Below, in pieces: positions 6,112 to 15,000 of a DNA stretch of 15,000 nucleotides. The stretch spans positions 1 through 15,000 of the forward strand of contig JAFXZF010000004.1 in NCBI GenBank assembly GCA_017541365.1, given 5' to 3'. Under the pieces are notes generated by a model that made no database searches, was not told the origin of the DNA, and saw only the letters and a program-made list of their open reading frames with translations. Made by a program: the position numbers and the translations under genes. Origin of the DNA: Prevotella sp. (GTDB lineage Bacteria > Bacteroidota > Bacteroidia > Bacteroidales > Bacteroidaceae). How positions within the stretch are numbered: position 1 is the first letter of the stretch; the number at the start of each line of letters is the position of its first letter.

Positions 6112-6952
6112 TTTAGATTTCATACACTGGAACCCCGACCTCGTTATCTTCCATCTTGGTCCCCTTGCCATACGGTGGTACAGCACGTGCTGGCTCATCG
6201 GACTGTTGTTGTCATACTTCACCGTGAAGTACCTATACAGGAAGCAGGGACTGCCCGATGAGAAGTTCGAGCCGCTGTTCCTCTATTGCTTCCTCGGCAT
6301 ACTGATAGGTGCCCGACTGGGTCACTGCCTGTTTTATGAGCCAGGATATTTCCTTTCCAGCGGCACGCACATAATAGAGATGTTGCTACCCATAAGGCAG
6401 GACATCTACGGCTCATGGCACTTCACTGGCTATGAGGGACTGGCAAGCCACGGCGGCACCATAGGCATAATACTCGCCCTGCTGCTCTACAGCAAGAACC
6501 TGAAAGTGAATATATGGACAGTCTTTGACACAATCTCCATCTCCGTGCCGATTACGGCATGCTTCATCAGGCTCGGCAACCTTATGAACAGCGAGATAAT
6601 AGGAAAGCCGACAGACGTGCCATGGGCGTTCATATTCGAGAGAGTAGATATGATACCACGCCACCCCGGACAACTCTATGAGGCAATAGCATACTTCTGC
6701 TTCTTCTTCGTGCTGTGGTACTTCTGGCTCAAGCGTCCGAAACTCATGGGCACGGGCTTCTTCTTCGGACTCGACATAATGCTTATCTTTACCTTCCGCT
6801 TCTTCATAGAATATACGAAGGAGGTGCAGGAGGCATTTGAACAGAATATGCTCTTCGACATGGGGCAGTTGCTCTCCATACCATTTATCCTGATAGGAGC
6901 GTACTTTACGTGGAGAGGATGGAGACAGTTCACAATTCACCATAGTTCATAG
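6104..6952 (+). CDS. lgt: Phosphatidylglycerol-prolipoprotein diacylglyceryl transferase
   Basis: Lgt is the integral inner-membrane enzyme that moves diacylglycerol from phosphatidylglycerol to the lipobox cysteine of prolipoproteins, the first step of lipoprotein maturation. At 282 residues with about seven hydrophobic segments it fits the family. Visible signatures are GARLGHCLFYEP (Arg71), SHGGTIGII (His116, equivalent to E. coli His103), FIRLGNLMNSEIIGKPT (Arg156, in the Lgt signature), RHPGQLYEA (186 onward) and FRFFIEYTKE (Arg232, probably equivalent to Arg239). The start ATG lies in the last codons of ychF (8-bp overlap) and gives a normal N-terminus. The final eight residues, QFTIHHSS, and the TAG stop are encoded by a heptamer repeat array that continues to the mutS start, so this tail is probably not functional sequence. 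Confidence 0.96.
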   Translation: MFSLDFIHWNPDLVIFHLGPLAIRWYSTCWLIGLLLSYFTVKYLYRKQGLPDEKFEPLFLYCFLGILIGARLGHCLFYEPGYFLSSGTHIIEMLLPIRQDIYGSWHFTGYEGLASHGGTIGIILALLLYSKNLKVNIWTVFDTISISVPITACFIRLGNLMNSEIIGKPTDVPWAFIFERVDMIPRHPGQLYEAIAYFCFFFVLWYFWLKRPKLMGTGFFFGLDIMLIFTFRFFIEYTKEVQEAFEQNMLFDMGQLLSIPFILIGAYFTWRGWRQFTIHHSS

Positions 6953-6961
6953 TTCACAGTT
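6924..6961 (+). repeat. Heptamer repeats spanning the lgt 3' end and the mutS leader
   Basis: Units GACAGTT and CACAATT, a 3-bp slip CAC, then CATAGTT twice and CACAGTT run without gap from inside lgt to the base before the mutS ATG. The lgt stop TAG (6950-6952) is part of a CATAGTT unit. The 11-mer AGTTCACAGTT found here also occurs in the metF leader at 1891-1901. Confidence 0.8.
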
Positions 6962-9592
6962 ATGGCAAAGAAAGACGGCGAACTGACGCCAATGATGAAA
7001 CAATTCTTCGACTTCAAGGCCAAGCACCCCGATGCCTTGCTGCTGTTTCGTTGCGGAGACTTCTACGAGACCTACTGCGACGATGCTGTGGAGGCAGCAC
7101 GCATACTGGGCATCACCCTGACACGAAGAAACAACGGTGCCAGTCAAGGCGATGCCATGGCGGGTTTCCCTCATCATGCCCTCGACACCTATTTGCCAAA
7201 ACTCATAAGGGCTGGCAGGCGTGTTGCCATCTGCGACCAACTCGAAGACCCCAAACTCACCAAGAAACTCGTAAAGCGTGGCATCACCGAACTCGTCACC
7301 CCAGGCGTGGCGATGCAGGACAATGTACTTAACTACAAGGAGAACAATTTCCTGTGTGCCATACACTTCGGCAAATCATCCTTCGGAATGGCACTGCTCG
7401 ATATCTCAACGGGCGAATTTCTCGTAGATCAGGGCAACCATGAGTATATCGACAAACTTGTCACCAACTTCCAGCCAAAGGAAATACTCATAGAGCGAGG
7501 CAACAAGCAAAGGACCGAACAAATGTTTGGCAACCGTCTGTGCCTGTACGAAATGGATGACTGGGTGTTTACCGAACAGACCGCCACACAGAAACTGCAT
7601 CACCACTTCAAGGTGCGCAATATGAAAGGTTTCGGCGTGGAGCAGATGAAGGACGGACTCGTGGCAGCAGGAGCCATACTGCAGTACCTCGAGATAACGC
7701 AGCACACACACATAGGACACATCACCAAGATACAGCGCATAGATGCCGAACGATACGTAAGACTCGACAGTTTCACCGTGCGCAACCTGGAACTCAATGC
7801 ACCACTGCATGAAGGCGGCACGGCACTCATCGATGTCATCGACAACACCGTATCACCAATGGGAGCACGCATGCTGAGACGGTGGATGGTGTTCCCTCTC
7901 AGAGAACAACAGAAAATCAACGACCGCCTCGATGTGGTAGATTACTTCTTCCGCCAACCCGAGTCACGGGAGGTGATAGAGGATGAACTGCACCGCATAG
8001 GCGACATGGAGCGCATAGTGTCAAAGGTAGCTGTGGGCAGAGTGAGCCCGCGCGAGGTGATGCAGCTACGCCATGCCCTCACAGCCATAAAACCCATCAA
8101 GGTCATCTGCATGCAGTCACAGACAGAGGTGCTCAGCAGGGTAGGGGAGAACCTTGATACACTCGACGAACTGCGTGGTCGCATAGAAGAATGGATAGAA
8201 CCCGACCCACCATCCATGGTAGGCAAGGGAAGCGTGATACGCAATGGAGTAAACCCCGAACTCGATGAACTGCGCAAGATAGCATACAGCGGCAAGGACT
8301 ACCTGCTACAGATGCAGCAACGCGAGATAGAGCGCACTGGCATAGCAAGCCTCAAGATAGGCTACAACAACGTCTTCGGATACTACCTCGAAGTTCGCAA
8401 CACCTTCAAGGACAACGTGCCACAGGAGTGGGTGCGCAAGCAGACACTCGCACAGGCAGAGCGATACATCACCCAAGAGCTCAAGGAGTATGAAGAGAAG
8501 ATACTGGGAGCAGAGGACCGCATACTGGGTTTGGAAACAAAACTCTTTGCCGAAACGGTACAATACATACAGCAGTTTATCACTCCTCTGCAAAAGGATG
8601 CCACACTCATAGCCGAACTGGACTGTCTGCTGTCATTTGCAAAAACCGCAGTAGAGCACCACTACGTGCGTCCTGTGATAGACGAGACGGGCATCATAGA
8701 TATCAAACAGGGCAGACACCCCGTGATAGAAGCTGGCATGCCAGTGGGCGAGAAATACATTCCTAACGATGTGATGCTCAATAAGGACACACAGCAGATC
8801 ATCATCATCACGGGTCCTAATATGGCAGGTAAGTCGGCACTGCTTCGCCAGACAGCCCTCATAGTGCTCCTCGCACAGATAGGTTGCTATGTGCCTGCAG
8901 ACTCTGCGCGCATAGGTCTGGTAGATAAGATATTCACTCGCGTGGGAGCCAGCGACAGCCTCTCTACAGGCGAGTCAACATTTATGGTCGAGATGACCGA
9001 GGCTTCCAACATCCTCAATAATGTCACCGACCGCTCACTCGTGCTCTTCGACGAACTGGGACGCGGTACCTCTACCTACGACGGCATCAGCATAGCATGG
9101 GCAATAGTGGAGTATCTGCACGAGCATAAGGGTGCCGGAGCACGCACGCTCTTTGCCACACACTACCACGAACTCAACGAGATGCAAAACCACTATCAGC
9201 GCATACGCAACTACAACGTATCGGTAAAGGATATCGACGGCAAGGTGATATTCCTGCGCAAACTCGTCGAGGGTGGTTCGGAGCACAGCTTCGGTATCCA
9301 TGTGGCACAGTTGGCTGGTATGCCACCAAGCATCGTCAAGCGTGCCAACGAGGTACTCGCCGCACTTGAGAAAGAAGCCAGTGAAGTGGGCAGTGCAGGC
9401 AAGAAGGGCGATCCACACAAGGCACTCAGTGAGATAGGACAGCCAGAAGGTACCCAACTCTCCTTCTTCCAACTTGACGACCCAATCCTTATACAGGTGC
9501 GTGATGAAATACTTGACATCGACGTCAATAATCTCACACCTCTCGAGGCACTCAACAAACTCAACGAAATAAAGAAAATAGTAAAAGGATAA
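6962..9592 (+). CDS. mutS: DNA mismatch repair protein MutS
   Basis: MutS recognises base mismatches and small loops in newly copied DNA and starts repair with MutL. The 876 residues match the MutS1 length. Domain order: mismatch-binding domain with RCGDFYETY (Phe34 and Glu36, equivalent to E. coli Phe36 and Glu38), connector, core and clamp helices, then the C-terminal ABC-type ATPase with Walker A GPNMAGKS (618-625), [14 protein letters not shown], Walker [17 protein letters not shown] (Asp697-Glu698) and the THYHEL His motif. QLSFF at 832-836 near the C-terminus resembles the beta-clamp binding motif. The ATG at 6962 follows directly on a heptamer array and gives a normal N-terminus just ahead of the T-P-M-M-x-Q motif. 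leuS follows after 4 bp. The presence of DFYE and the full C-terminus argues against a MutS2 or other paralogue. Confidence 0.98.
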   Translation: MAKKDGELTPMMKQFFDFKAKHPDALLLFRCGDFYETYCDDAVEAARILGITLTRRNNGASQGDAMAGFPHHALDTYLPKLIRAGRRVAICDQLEDPKLTKKLVKRGITELVTPGVAMQDNVLNYKENNFLCAIHFGKSSFGMALLDISTGEFLVDQGNHEYIDKLVTNFQPKEILIERGNKQRTEQMFGNRLCLYEMDDWVFTEQTATQKLHHHFKVRNMKGFGVEQMKDGLVAAGAILQYLEITQHTHIGHITKIQRIDAERYVRLDSFTVRNLELNAPLHEGGTALIDVIDNTVSPMGARMLRRWMVFPLREQQKINDRLDVVDYFFRQPESREVIEDELHRIGDMERIVSKVAVGRVSPREVMQLRHALTAIKPIKVICMQSQTEVLSRVGENLDTLDELRGRIEEWIEPDPPSMVGKGSVIRNGVNPELDELRKIAYSGKDYLLQMQQREIERTGIASLKIGYNNVFGYYLEVRNTFKDNVPQEWVRKQTLAQAERYITQELKEYEEKILGAEDRILGLETKLFAETVQYIQQFITPLQKDATLIAELDCLLSFAKTAVEHHYVRPVIDETGIIDIKQGRHPVIEAGMPVGEKYIPNDVMLNKDTQQIIIITGPNMAGKSALLRQTALIVLLAQIGCYVPADSARIGLVDKIFTRVGASDSLSTGESTFMVEMTEASNILNNVTDRSLVLFDELGRGTSTYDGISIAWAIVEYLHEHKGAGARTLFATHYHELNEMQNHYQRIRNYNVSVKDIDGKVIFLRKLVEGGSEHSFGIHVAQLAGMPPSIVKRANEVLAALEKEASEVGSAGKKGDPHKALSEIGQPEGTQLSFFQLDDPILIQVRDEILDIDVNNLTPLEALNKLNEIKKIVKG

Positions 9593-9596
9593 ATAA

Positions 9597-12395
9597 ATGG
9601 AATACAACTTTAGAGACATTGAAAAGAAGTGGTTCTCTTACTGGAAGGAGAACCAAACATACAAGGTCAGCGAGGATGCTGACAAGAAAAAATTCTATGT
9701 GCTCAACATGTTCCCCTATCCATCGGGAGCTGGACTGCATGTGGGTCATCCGTTGGGATATATTGCGAGCGACATCTATGCACGCTACAAGCGTCTGCAG
9801 GGCTACAACGTCCTGAACCCTATGGGTTATGATGCCTATGGTCTGCCTGCCGAACAGTATGCCATACAGACAGGACAGCACCCAGAGGTAACCACCAACG
9901 AGAACATCAACCGCTATCGTGAGCAGTTGGACAAGATAGGCTTCTCATTCGACTGGGACCGCGAAGTGCGCACCTGCGACCCTGGATACTATAAGTGGAC
10001 ACAGTGGGCTTTCCAGAAGATGTATAACAGCTACTTCGACGAGGAACTGCAGAAGGCTCAGCCTATCGAGAAACTCATCAAGAAGTTTGAGCAGACAGAG
10101 GAATGGCAGCAGATGACAGAAAAGGAACGCTCTGAGAAACTCATGGACTACCGCATCGCCTTCCTTGGCGAAACGATGGTAAACTGGTGTGCCGGACTGG
10201 GCACCGTGCTTGCCAATGATGAGGTGGTTGACGGTGTGTCAGTACGTGGCGGTTTCCCCGTTGAGCAGAAGAAGATGCGCCAGTGGTGCCTCAGAGTGAG
10301 TGCCTACGCACAGCGTCTGCTTGACGGACTTGAGAGGATAGACTGGAGTGACTCTATCAAGGAGACGCAGAAGAATTGGATAGGTCGCTCAGAGGGTACT
10401 GAGGTGGAGTTCAAGGTTGCCGACTCCGACAAATCATTTACCATCTTTACCACCCGTGCCGACACCATGTTTGGTGTTACCTTCATGGTACTCGCTCCAG
10501 AGAGCGACCTCGTAAAGCAACTCACCACCCCTGAGCAGAAAGAGGAAGTGGAGAAGTATGTGAAGTACGTGGCTGGCCGCACAGAGCGCGAACGACAGAT
10601 AGACCATAAGGTGACGGGCGTATTCTCCGGTTCATACGCCATTAATCCCTTCACGGGCGAGAAGAATCCTATTTGGATTTCAGAATACGTACTTGCAGGC
10701 TACGGCACTGGAGCCATCATGGCTGTACCAGCCCACGATAGCCGCGACTATGCCTTCGCCAAGCATTTTGGTCTGCCTATCATACCATTGATAGAAGGTG
10801 CCGACGTCTCAGAGGAGTCGTACGATGCAAAAGAGGGTATCGTGAGCAATTCACCTGCCCAGGGCAAGACAAGCGTAGAGTATGACGGCGAGTCGCTCTC
10901 TCTCAACGGACTGACAGTAAAAGAGGCTATCAAAGCCACTAAGGTGTTTGTAAAGAAGCACAACATAGGCCGTGTGAAGGTCAACTACCGTCTGCGCGAT
11001 GCCATATTCTCACGTCAGCGTTACTGGGGAGAACCGTTCCCCGTATATTACAAGAACGGCACCCCTCAGATGATACCCGAGGAGTGCCTTCCTATAGAAC
11101 TGCCACAAGTGGAGAAATTCCTGCCCACCGAGACTGGCGAACCACCATTGGGCAACGCCACTAAATGGGCATGGGATGAAACAAACAAACAGATAGTAGA
11201 GAATACAAAGATTGACGGCAAGACTGTGTTCCCACTCGAACTGTACACTATGCCGGGCTTCGCTGGTTCATCAGCTTACTACCTGCGCTACATGGACCCA
11301 CACAATGACAAGGCTCTCGTAAGCAAGGAGGCTGATGAGTATTGGCAGAATGTAGATCTCTATGTGGGTGGTTCGGAGCATGCTACAGGTCACCTCATCT
11401 ACTCACGCTTCTGGTGTAAGTTCCTCTACGACCTCGGCGTAAGCTGCAAGGACGAACCTTTCCAGAAACTCATCAACCAGGGTATGATACAGGGCAGGTC
11501 GAACTTTGTATATCGTATAAAGGACACCAACACCTTCGTTTCATTTGACAAGAAAGACGAATATGACGTGACACCAATTCACGTTGACGTAAACATCGTC
11601 ACTGCCGACATACTCGACGTTGAGGCTTTCAAGGCATGGCGTCCGGAATACAACGATGCAGAGTTTATATTAAACGACAAGGGGCAATACATCTGCGGAT
11701 GGACTATTGAGAAGATGTCAAAGTCCATGTTTAACGTCGTCAATCCCGATATGATAGTGGAGAAATTTGGTGCCGACACACTGAGACTCTACGAGATGTT
11801 CCTCGGACCTGTAGAACAGTCTAAGCCATGGGACACCAACGGCATAGACGGTTGCCACCGCTTCCTCAAGAAACTGTGGGGTCTCTTCTACGACCGTGAG
11901 GGCAATTATATCGTTACCGACGATGCACCGACGGCAGAGCAGGAGAAGTCACTCCATAAACTCATAAAGAAGGTGACGCAGGACATAGAGCAATTCTCTT
12001 ACAATACCTCTATCTCTGCTTTCATGATTGCTATTGGCGAACTGCAGAAGTGTCACTCCAGGGACATACTCAAACAACTAGTAGTACTCATAGCACCTTT
12101 CGCACCATTCATCGCCGAGGAATTGTGGCATACTTTGAACGCTAACGGAGACAGCGTGTGCGATGCTCAGTGGCCTAAATGGGACGAGAGCAAGATGCAG
12201 GATACGGAAATCACCATGCCAGTGCAGTTCTGTGGCAAGACGCGTTTCACCATGCAGGTTCCTGCCGATGCCTCCAAGGACGATGTGGAGAAACTCGCCC
12301 TCGCTGACGAACGCACCTCGCGCTACACCGATGGCAAACAAATCATCAAGACTATCGTAGTACCAGGCAAGATAATAAATATCGTGGCAAAATAA
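9597..12395 (+). CDS. leuS: Leucyl-tRNA synthetase
   Basis: LeuS charges tRNA-Leu with leucine and hydrolyses mischarged products. At 932 residues it is longer than E. coli LeuS (860). Landmarks: class I HIGH motif as HVGH (48-51) after FPYPSGAGL; the CP1 editing domain with [12 protein letters not shown] and [29 protein letters not shown]; a leucine-specific insert (about 640-695) before KMSKS (706-710); and a C-terminal anticodon-binding domain ending in the small tRNA-contacting tail. Two departures from E. coli are seen: a charged helical insertion at about 150-185, and a ZN1 region ([18 protein letters not shown] onward) that keeps only one cysteine and so should not bind zinc; I believe both are common in Bacteroidota. 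It sits 4 bp after mutS and 4 bp before nadA. Its Ile codons lean more to ATC than its neighbours', as expected for a highly expressed gene. Confidence 0.98.
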   Translation: MEYNFRDIEKKWFSYWKENQTYKVSEDADKKKFYVLNMFPYPSGAGLHVGHPLGYIASDIYARYKRLQGYNVLNPMGYDAYGLPAEQYAIQTGQHPEVTTNENINRYREQLDKIGFSFDWDREVRTCDPGYYKWTQWAFQKMYNSYFDEELQKAQPIEKLIKKFEQTEEWQQMTEKERSEKLMDYRIAFLGETMVNWCAGLGTVLANDEVVDGVSVRGGFPVEQKKMRQWCLRVSAYAQRLLDGLERIDWSDSIKETQKNWIGRSEGTEVEFKVADSDKSFTIFTTRADTMFGVTFMVLAPESDLVKQLTTPEQKEEVEKYVKYVAGRTERERQIDHKVTGVFSGSYAINPFTGEKNPIWISEYVLAGYGTGAIMAVPAHDSRDYAFAKHFGLPIIPLIEGADVSEESYDAKEGIVSNSPAQGKTSVEYDGESLSLNGLTVKEAIKATKVFVKKHNIGRVKVNYRLRDAIFSRQRYWGEPFPVYYKNGTPQMIPEECLPIELPQVEKFLPTETGEPPLGNATKWAWDETNKQIVENTKIDGKTVFPLELYTMPGFAGSSAYYLRYMDPHNDKALVSKEADEYWQNVDLYVGGSEHATGHLIYSRFWCKFLYDLGVSCKDEPFQKLINQGMIQGRSNFVYRIKDTNTFVSFDKKDEYDVTPIHVDVNIVTADILDVEAFKAWRPEYNDAEFILNDKGQYICGWTIEKMSKSMFNVVNPDMIVEKFGADTLRLYEMFLGPVEQSKPWDTNGIDGCHRFLKKLWGLFYDREGNYIVTDDAPTAEQEKSLHKLIKKVTQDIEQFSYNTSISAFMIAIGELQKCHSRDILKQLVVLIAPFAPFIAEELWHTLNANGDSVCDAQWPKWDESKMQDTEITMPVQFCGKTRFTMQVPADASKDDVEKLALADERTSRYTDGKQIIKTIVVPGKIINIVAK

Positions 12396-12399
12396 AATC

Positions 12400-13377
12400 A
12401 TGAATAAGGAACAGACCAAGGCACTGCAGGCGGAGATACGCCAGATGTGCAAAGAGAAAAATGCTGTGGTGCTGGCTCACTACTACACCACGGGTGACAT
12501 ACAGGAGTGTGCGGACTTCGTAGGCGATTCGCTTGCATTGGCACGTAAGGCGGCAGAGACTGATGCCGACATAATAGTGATGTGCGGAGTGCACTTCATG
12601 GCTGAGACATGTAAACTGCTGTCACCACAGAAAAAGGTATTGGCACCCGACCTTGCTGCAGGTTGCTCACTCGCAGACAGTTGTAATGCCGATGATCTCA
12701 GGCACTGGAAGCAGCAGCATCCTGACTATATGGTGGTGCAGTATGTGAACACTACAGCTGCTACGAAGGCGCTCACTGATGTGGTGGTGACATCGGGCAA
12801 TGCCAAGAAGGTGATAGACCAACTGCCGAAGGATGCCAAGATCCTCTTTGGTCCTGATTACAACCTAGGCTCATACATCAACAGCGTGACGGGCAGGAAT
12901 ATGGAATTGTGGAACGGTGGCTGCCACGTTCACGAACGCTTCTCGGTAGAGGCTATAGCAAAACTCAAGGCAGAGAATCCTAACGCCATTGTCATGGCGC
13001 ACCTCGAGTGCAAGGCTCCCGTACTTGCCATTGCTGATGTAAAGGGCTCAACAGCCGATATGCTGAAGTTTGCACAGAACAATCCTCCGCAGACCTATAT
13101 CGTGGCTACCGAAGCAGGCATCCTGCACGAACTGCAACGCACCTGTCCTGACTGCACCTTCATTCCTGTGCCACCAGAGGTGACAGAGAGCAATACTGCA
13201 GAGGACAGCGACCTGGCAAAGGGCTCATGCTCATGTAACGAGTGTCAATATATGAAACTCAACACACTGGAGAAACTGCGTGACTGTTTGCTCAATGAAA
13301 CACCAGTGGTGGATGTTGACCCTGCTATAGCGCAAGATGCAGTGAAACCGATAGAGCGTATGCTGGAACTGAGTTAG
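12400..13377 (+). CDS. nadA: Quinolinate synthase
   Basis: NadA is a cytoplasmic [4Fe-4S] enzyme that condenses iminoaspartate with dihydroxyacetone phosphate to quinolinate in de novo NAD synthesis. The 325-residue length is typical. Visible features are AHYYTTGDIQECADFVGDS (residues 26-44), CGVHFMAETCKLLSP, AAGCSLADSC with Cys89, AHLECKAPV with Cys204, EAGILHEL, and a C-terminal CSCNEC cluster (Cys277, 279, 282) followed by QYMKLNTLEKL. By comparison with E. coli and B. subtilis NadA, the cluster ligands should be Cys89, Cys204 and Cys282. The partners nadB and nadC are not in this window. The ATG at 12400 lies 4 bp after leuS. The stop TAG at 13375 is also the first three bases of the heptamer array that leads to cysS. 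Confidence 0.97.
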   Translation: MNKEQTKALQAEIRQMCKEKNAVVLAHYYTTGDIQECADFVGDSLALARKAAETDADIIVMCGVHFMAETCKLLSPQKKVLAPDLAAGCSLADSCNADDLRHWKQQHPDYMVVQYVNTTAATKALTDVVVTSGNAKKVIDQLPKDAKILFGPDYNLGSYINSVTGRNMELWNGGCHVHERFSVEAIAKLKAENPNAIVMAHLECKAPVLAIADVKGSTADMLKFAQNNPPQTYIVATEAGILHELQRTCPDCTFIPVPPEVTESNTAEDSDLAKGSCSCNECQYMKLNTLEKLRDCLLNETPVVDVDPAIAQDAVKPIERMLELS

Positions 13378-13416
13378 ATTATAGATTACAGATAAAAGAT
13401 TATAGATAAGAGATTA
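13375..13416 (+). repeat. Six heptamer units filling the nadA-cysS junction
   Basis: Six 7-bp units run without a gap from the nadA stop codon to the base before the cysS ATG: TAGATTA twice, then CAGATAA, AAGATTA, TAGATAA and GAGATTA. The consensus is NAGATWA. The first unit supplies the nadA TAG stop. The period matches the other three arrays here but the unit sequence differs. Confidence 0.88.
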
Positions 13417-14940
13417 ATGGAACAAACACTACTGATATACAATACGCTGACGAGAAAGAAGGAGGCGTTCAAATCAATCAATCCGGGACACGTGGGCATG
13501 TATGTCTGCGGTCCTACTGTCTATGGCGATGCACACCTTGGTCATGCACGTCCTGCAATAACTTTCGACATACTCTTCCGCTACCTGCAGCATCTGGGCT
13601 ACAAGGTGCGCTACGTGAGGAATATCACTGACGTGGGTCACCTGGAGCACGATGCCGACGAGGGTGAGGACAAGATAGCCAAGAAGGCACGCCTGGAACA
13701 GGTAGAGCCCATGGAGATAGCACAGTATTACACACGTCGCTTTAACTCGGCGATGGAGAAACTCAATGTGCTCCCTCCATCAATAGAGCCACACGCTACG
13801 GGTCACATAATAGAGCAACAGCAACTGGTGCAGCAGATAATGGACAGGGGCTATGCCTACGTGAGCAACGGCTCGGTATATTTCGATATTGAGAAATATA
13901 ACAAAGACTATAAGTATGGCATACTCTCAGGCAGAACTCTTGATAACATCAAGGACGCAAGCCGTGACACCCTTGCCGGCGTGGGCGAGAAGAAGAATCA
14001 GGCGGACTTTGCCCTTTGGAAGAAGGCTCAGCCAGAGCACATTATGCGTTGGCCGTGGGTGATGGGCAACGGGAACGGGAACGCTAACGGGAACATCGCC
14101 GAGGGCTTCCCAGGCTGGCACTGTGAGTGTACGGCAATGGGAAGGAAATACCTTGGCGATGAGTTTGACATACACGGTGGCGGCATGGACTTGGTGTTCC
14201 CCCATCATGAGTGTGAGATAGCACAGGCGCAGGCATCCATGGGACACCCTGCCGTGCGCTACTGGATGCATAACAACATGATAACCATCAACGGACAGAA
14301 GATGGGCAAGTCATACAACAACTTCATCACCCTCGACCAGTTCTTCAAGGGCGAGCACGAGTTGCTGACCAAGCCTTTCTCCCCAATGACCATACGCTTC
14401 TTCATACTCTCTGCTCACTACCGTGGCACGGTAGATTTCTCAAGCGAGGCACTCGAAGCTGCAGAGAAAGGTTTTGCACGACTGATGCAGGGACTGAAAG
14501 ACCTTAAGCGCATACAGCCTGCAAAGGGTTCTTCGCCTGAGATAGCGAAGTATGTCAGCGAACTGCCACAGAAACTCTACGATGCGATGAACGACGACCT
14601 GCAGACACCTATCGTCATTTCCGAACTCTTCGAGGCGTGCCATCAGGTGAACCTGCTTGTGGATCGCAAGGCAAAGATAAGTGCCGATGATCTCAAAGCC
14701 CTTTCTAATAACATGCACCTCTTCATAGAGGATATCCTCGGACTAACCAATGCAACAACTGTGGGTGCTTCATCAGAGAAGGATAAGGCTCTTGACAAGG
14801 TGATGCAGATGGTGCTCGACATGCGTCAGAAGGCAAAAGAAGAGAAGAACTGGGCGGTATCTGACCAGATTCGTGATGAACTATCCGCTGCCGGCGTGAT
14901 AGTAAAAGACACACCAGACGGCGCGGTATGGGAAGTGTAG
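13417..14940 (+). CDS. cysS: Cysteinyl-tRNA synthetase
   Basis: CysS is the class I enzyme that charges tRNA-Cys. The 507 residues exceed E. coli CysS (461). Landmarks: [18 protein letters not shown] with zinc ligand Cys31 and HLGH at 40-43; [13 protein letters not shown] with Cys238; [10 protein letters not shown] with His263 and Glu267 as the remaining zinc ligands; the class I signature as KMGKS (295-299) in place of KMSKS; then a helical anticodon-binding region and a short C-terminal domain ending GAVWEV. The loop just before GFPGWH carries an inserted Gly-Asn run (217-226) encoded by a hexanucleotide repeat; relatives have a short S-P-W-type stretch there, so about 11 residues are extra. 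Nothing else is missing, so the enzyme should be active. The ATG at 13417 directly follows the heptamer array and gives a normal N-terminus. Confidence 0.97.
   Translation: MEQTLLIYNTLTRKKEAFKSINPGHVGMYVCGPTVYGDAHLGHARPAITFDILFRYLQHLGYKVRYVRNITDVGHLEHDADEGEDKIAKKARLEQVEPMEIAQYYTRRFNSAMEKLNVLPPSIEPHATGHIIEQQQLVQQIMDRGYAYVSNGSVYFDIEKYNKDYKYGILSGRTLDNIKDASRDTLAGVGEKKNQADFALWKKAQPEHIMRWPWVMGNGNGNANGNIAEGFPGWHCECTAMGRKYLGDEFDIHGGGMDLVFPHHECEIAQAQASMGHPAVRYWMHNNMITINGQKMGKSYNNFITLDQFFKGEHELLTKPFSPMTIRFFILSAHYRGTVDFSSEALEAAEKGFARLMQGLKDLKRIQPAKGSSPEIAKYVSELPQKLYDAMNDDLQTPIVISELFEACHQVNLLVDRKAKISADDLKALSNNMHLFIEDILGLTNATTVGASSEKDKALDKVMQMVLDMRQKAKEEKNWAVSDQIRDELSAAGVIVKDTPDGAVWEV
14065..14094 (+). 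repeat. In-frame hexanucleotide repeat inside cysS
   Basis: Five 6-bp units (GGCAAC, GGGAAC twice, GCTAAC, GGGAAC) encode alternating Gly/Ala and Asn. The period is a multiple of three, so gain or loss of a unit keeps the frame. The Gly codon GGG used here is uncommon in the surrounding genes, which prefer GGC and GGA, in keeping with a recent slippage origin. Confidence 0.9.
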
Positions 14941-14946
14941 GCCGTT

Positions 14947-14988
14947 GACAGTTGATAATTGATAATTGATAATTGACAATTAAGAATT
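14947..14988 (+). repeat. Heptamer repeats downstream of cysS
   Basis: Six 7-bp units follow the cysS stop by 6 bp: GACAGTT, GATAATT three times, GACAATT and AAGAATT (consensus near GAYARTT). The remaining bases to the window end are purine-rich, ending AAAGGAGA, which may be the leader of a gene starting just outside. No coding sequence is visible in 14941-15000. Confidence 0.85.
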
Positions 14989-15000
14989 GAACAAAGGAGA

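Noticed and set aside
4944..14940. ychF-lgt-mutS-leuS-nadA-cysS as a novel functional system
   Set aside because: Every gene is a well-known housekeeping gene; tight packing probably reflects shared transcription and not a common pathway.

Overview
This window looks like core chromosome of a Bacteroidota member, most likely a Prevotella-like Bacteroidales. Four things point there: a promoter of the Bacteroidota type (TTTG, 20 nt, TACCTTTG) before ychF; A-rich leaders in place of clear Shine-Dalgarno sequences; the phylum-like form of LeuS; and roughly balanced base composition with heavy use of the Ile codon ATA. All nine complete genes, and the partial one at the left edge, lie on the + strand. 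I see no tRNA, rRNA, CRISPR array, insertion sequence, prophage or defence gene, and no strong candidate for an undescribed multi-gene system.

Layout. Bases 1-2874 look like a methionine/one-carbon region: the 3' end of a cobalamin-dependent methionine synthase activation domain (metH), a 155-bp array of 23-bp tandem repeats, an NSS-family sodium-coupled amino-acid transporter, and metF. Bases 2937-4935 are a two-gene uracil salvage unit (permease uraA, then upp). Bases 4944-14940 are a tight housekeeping series: promoter, ychF, lgt, mutS, leuS, nadA, cysS. Gaps within it range from an 8-bp overlap to 39 bp, so it may be read as one long transcription unit. Its products act in translation (YchF, LeuS, CysS), lipoprotein maturation (Lgt), mismatch repair (MutS) and NAD synthesis (NadA).

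The most unusual content is small-scale repeat structure around and inside these genes. (1) Seven cores at exact 23-bp spacing sit between metH and the transporter, and MetH ends abruptly where the array begins. (2) Four gene junctions carry degenerate tandem heptamers. Three share a consensus near NAYARTT. The fourth, between nadA and cysS, is six 7-bp units of type NAGATWA that fill exactly the space from stop codon to start codon. One array runs into lgt and encodes its last residues and its stop. (3) A hexanucleotide repeat inside cysS inserts a Gly-Asn run next to the zinc-binding active site. The gene between metH and metF may be a methionine transporter, but that is inferred from position only.
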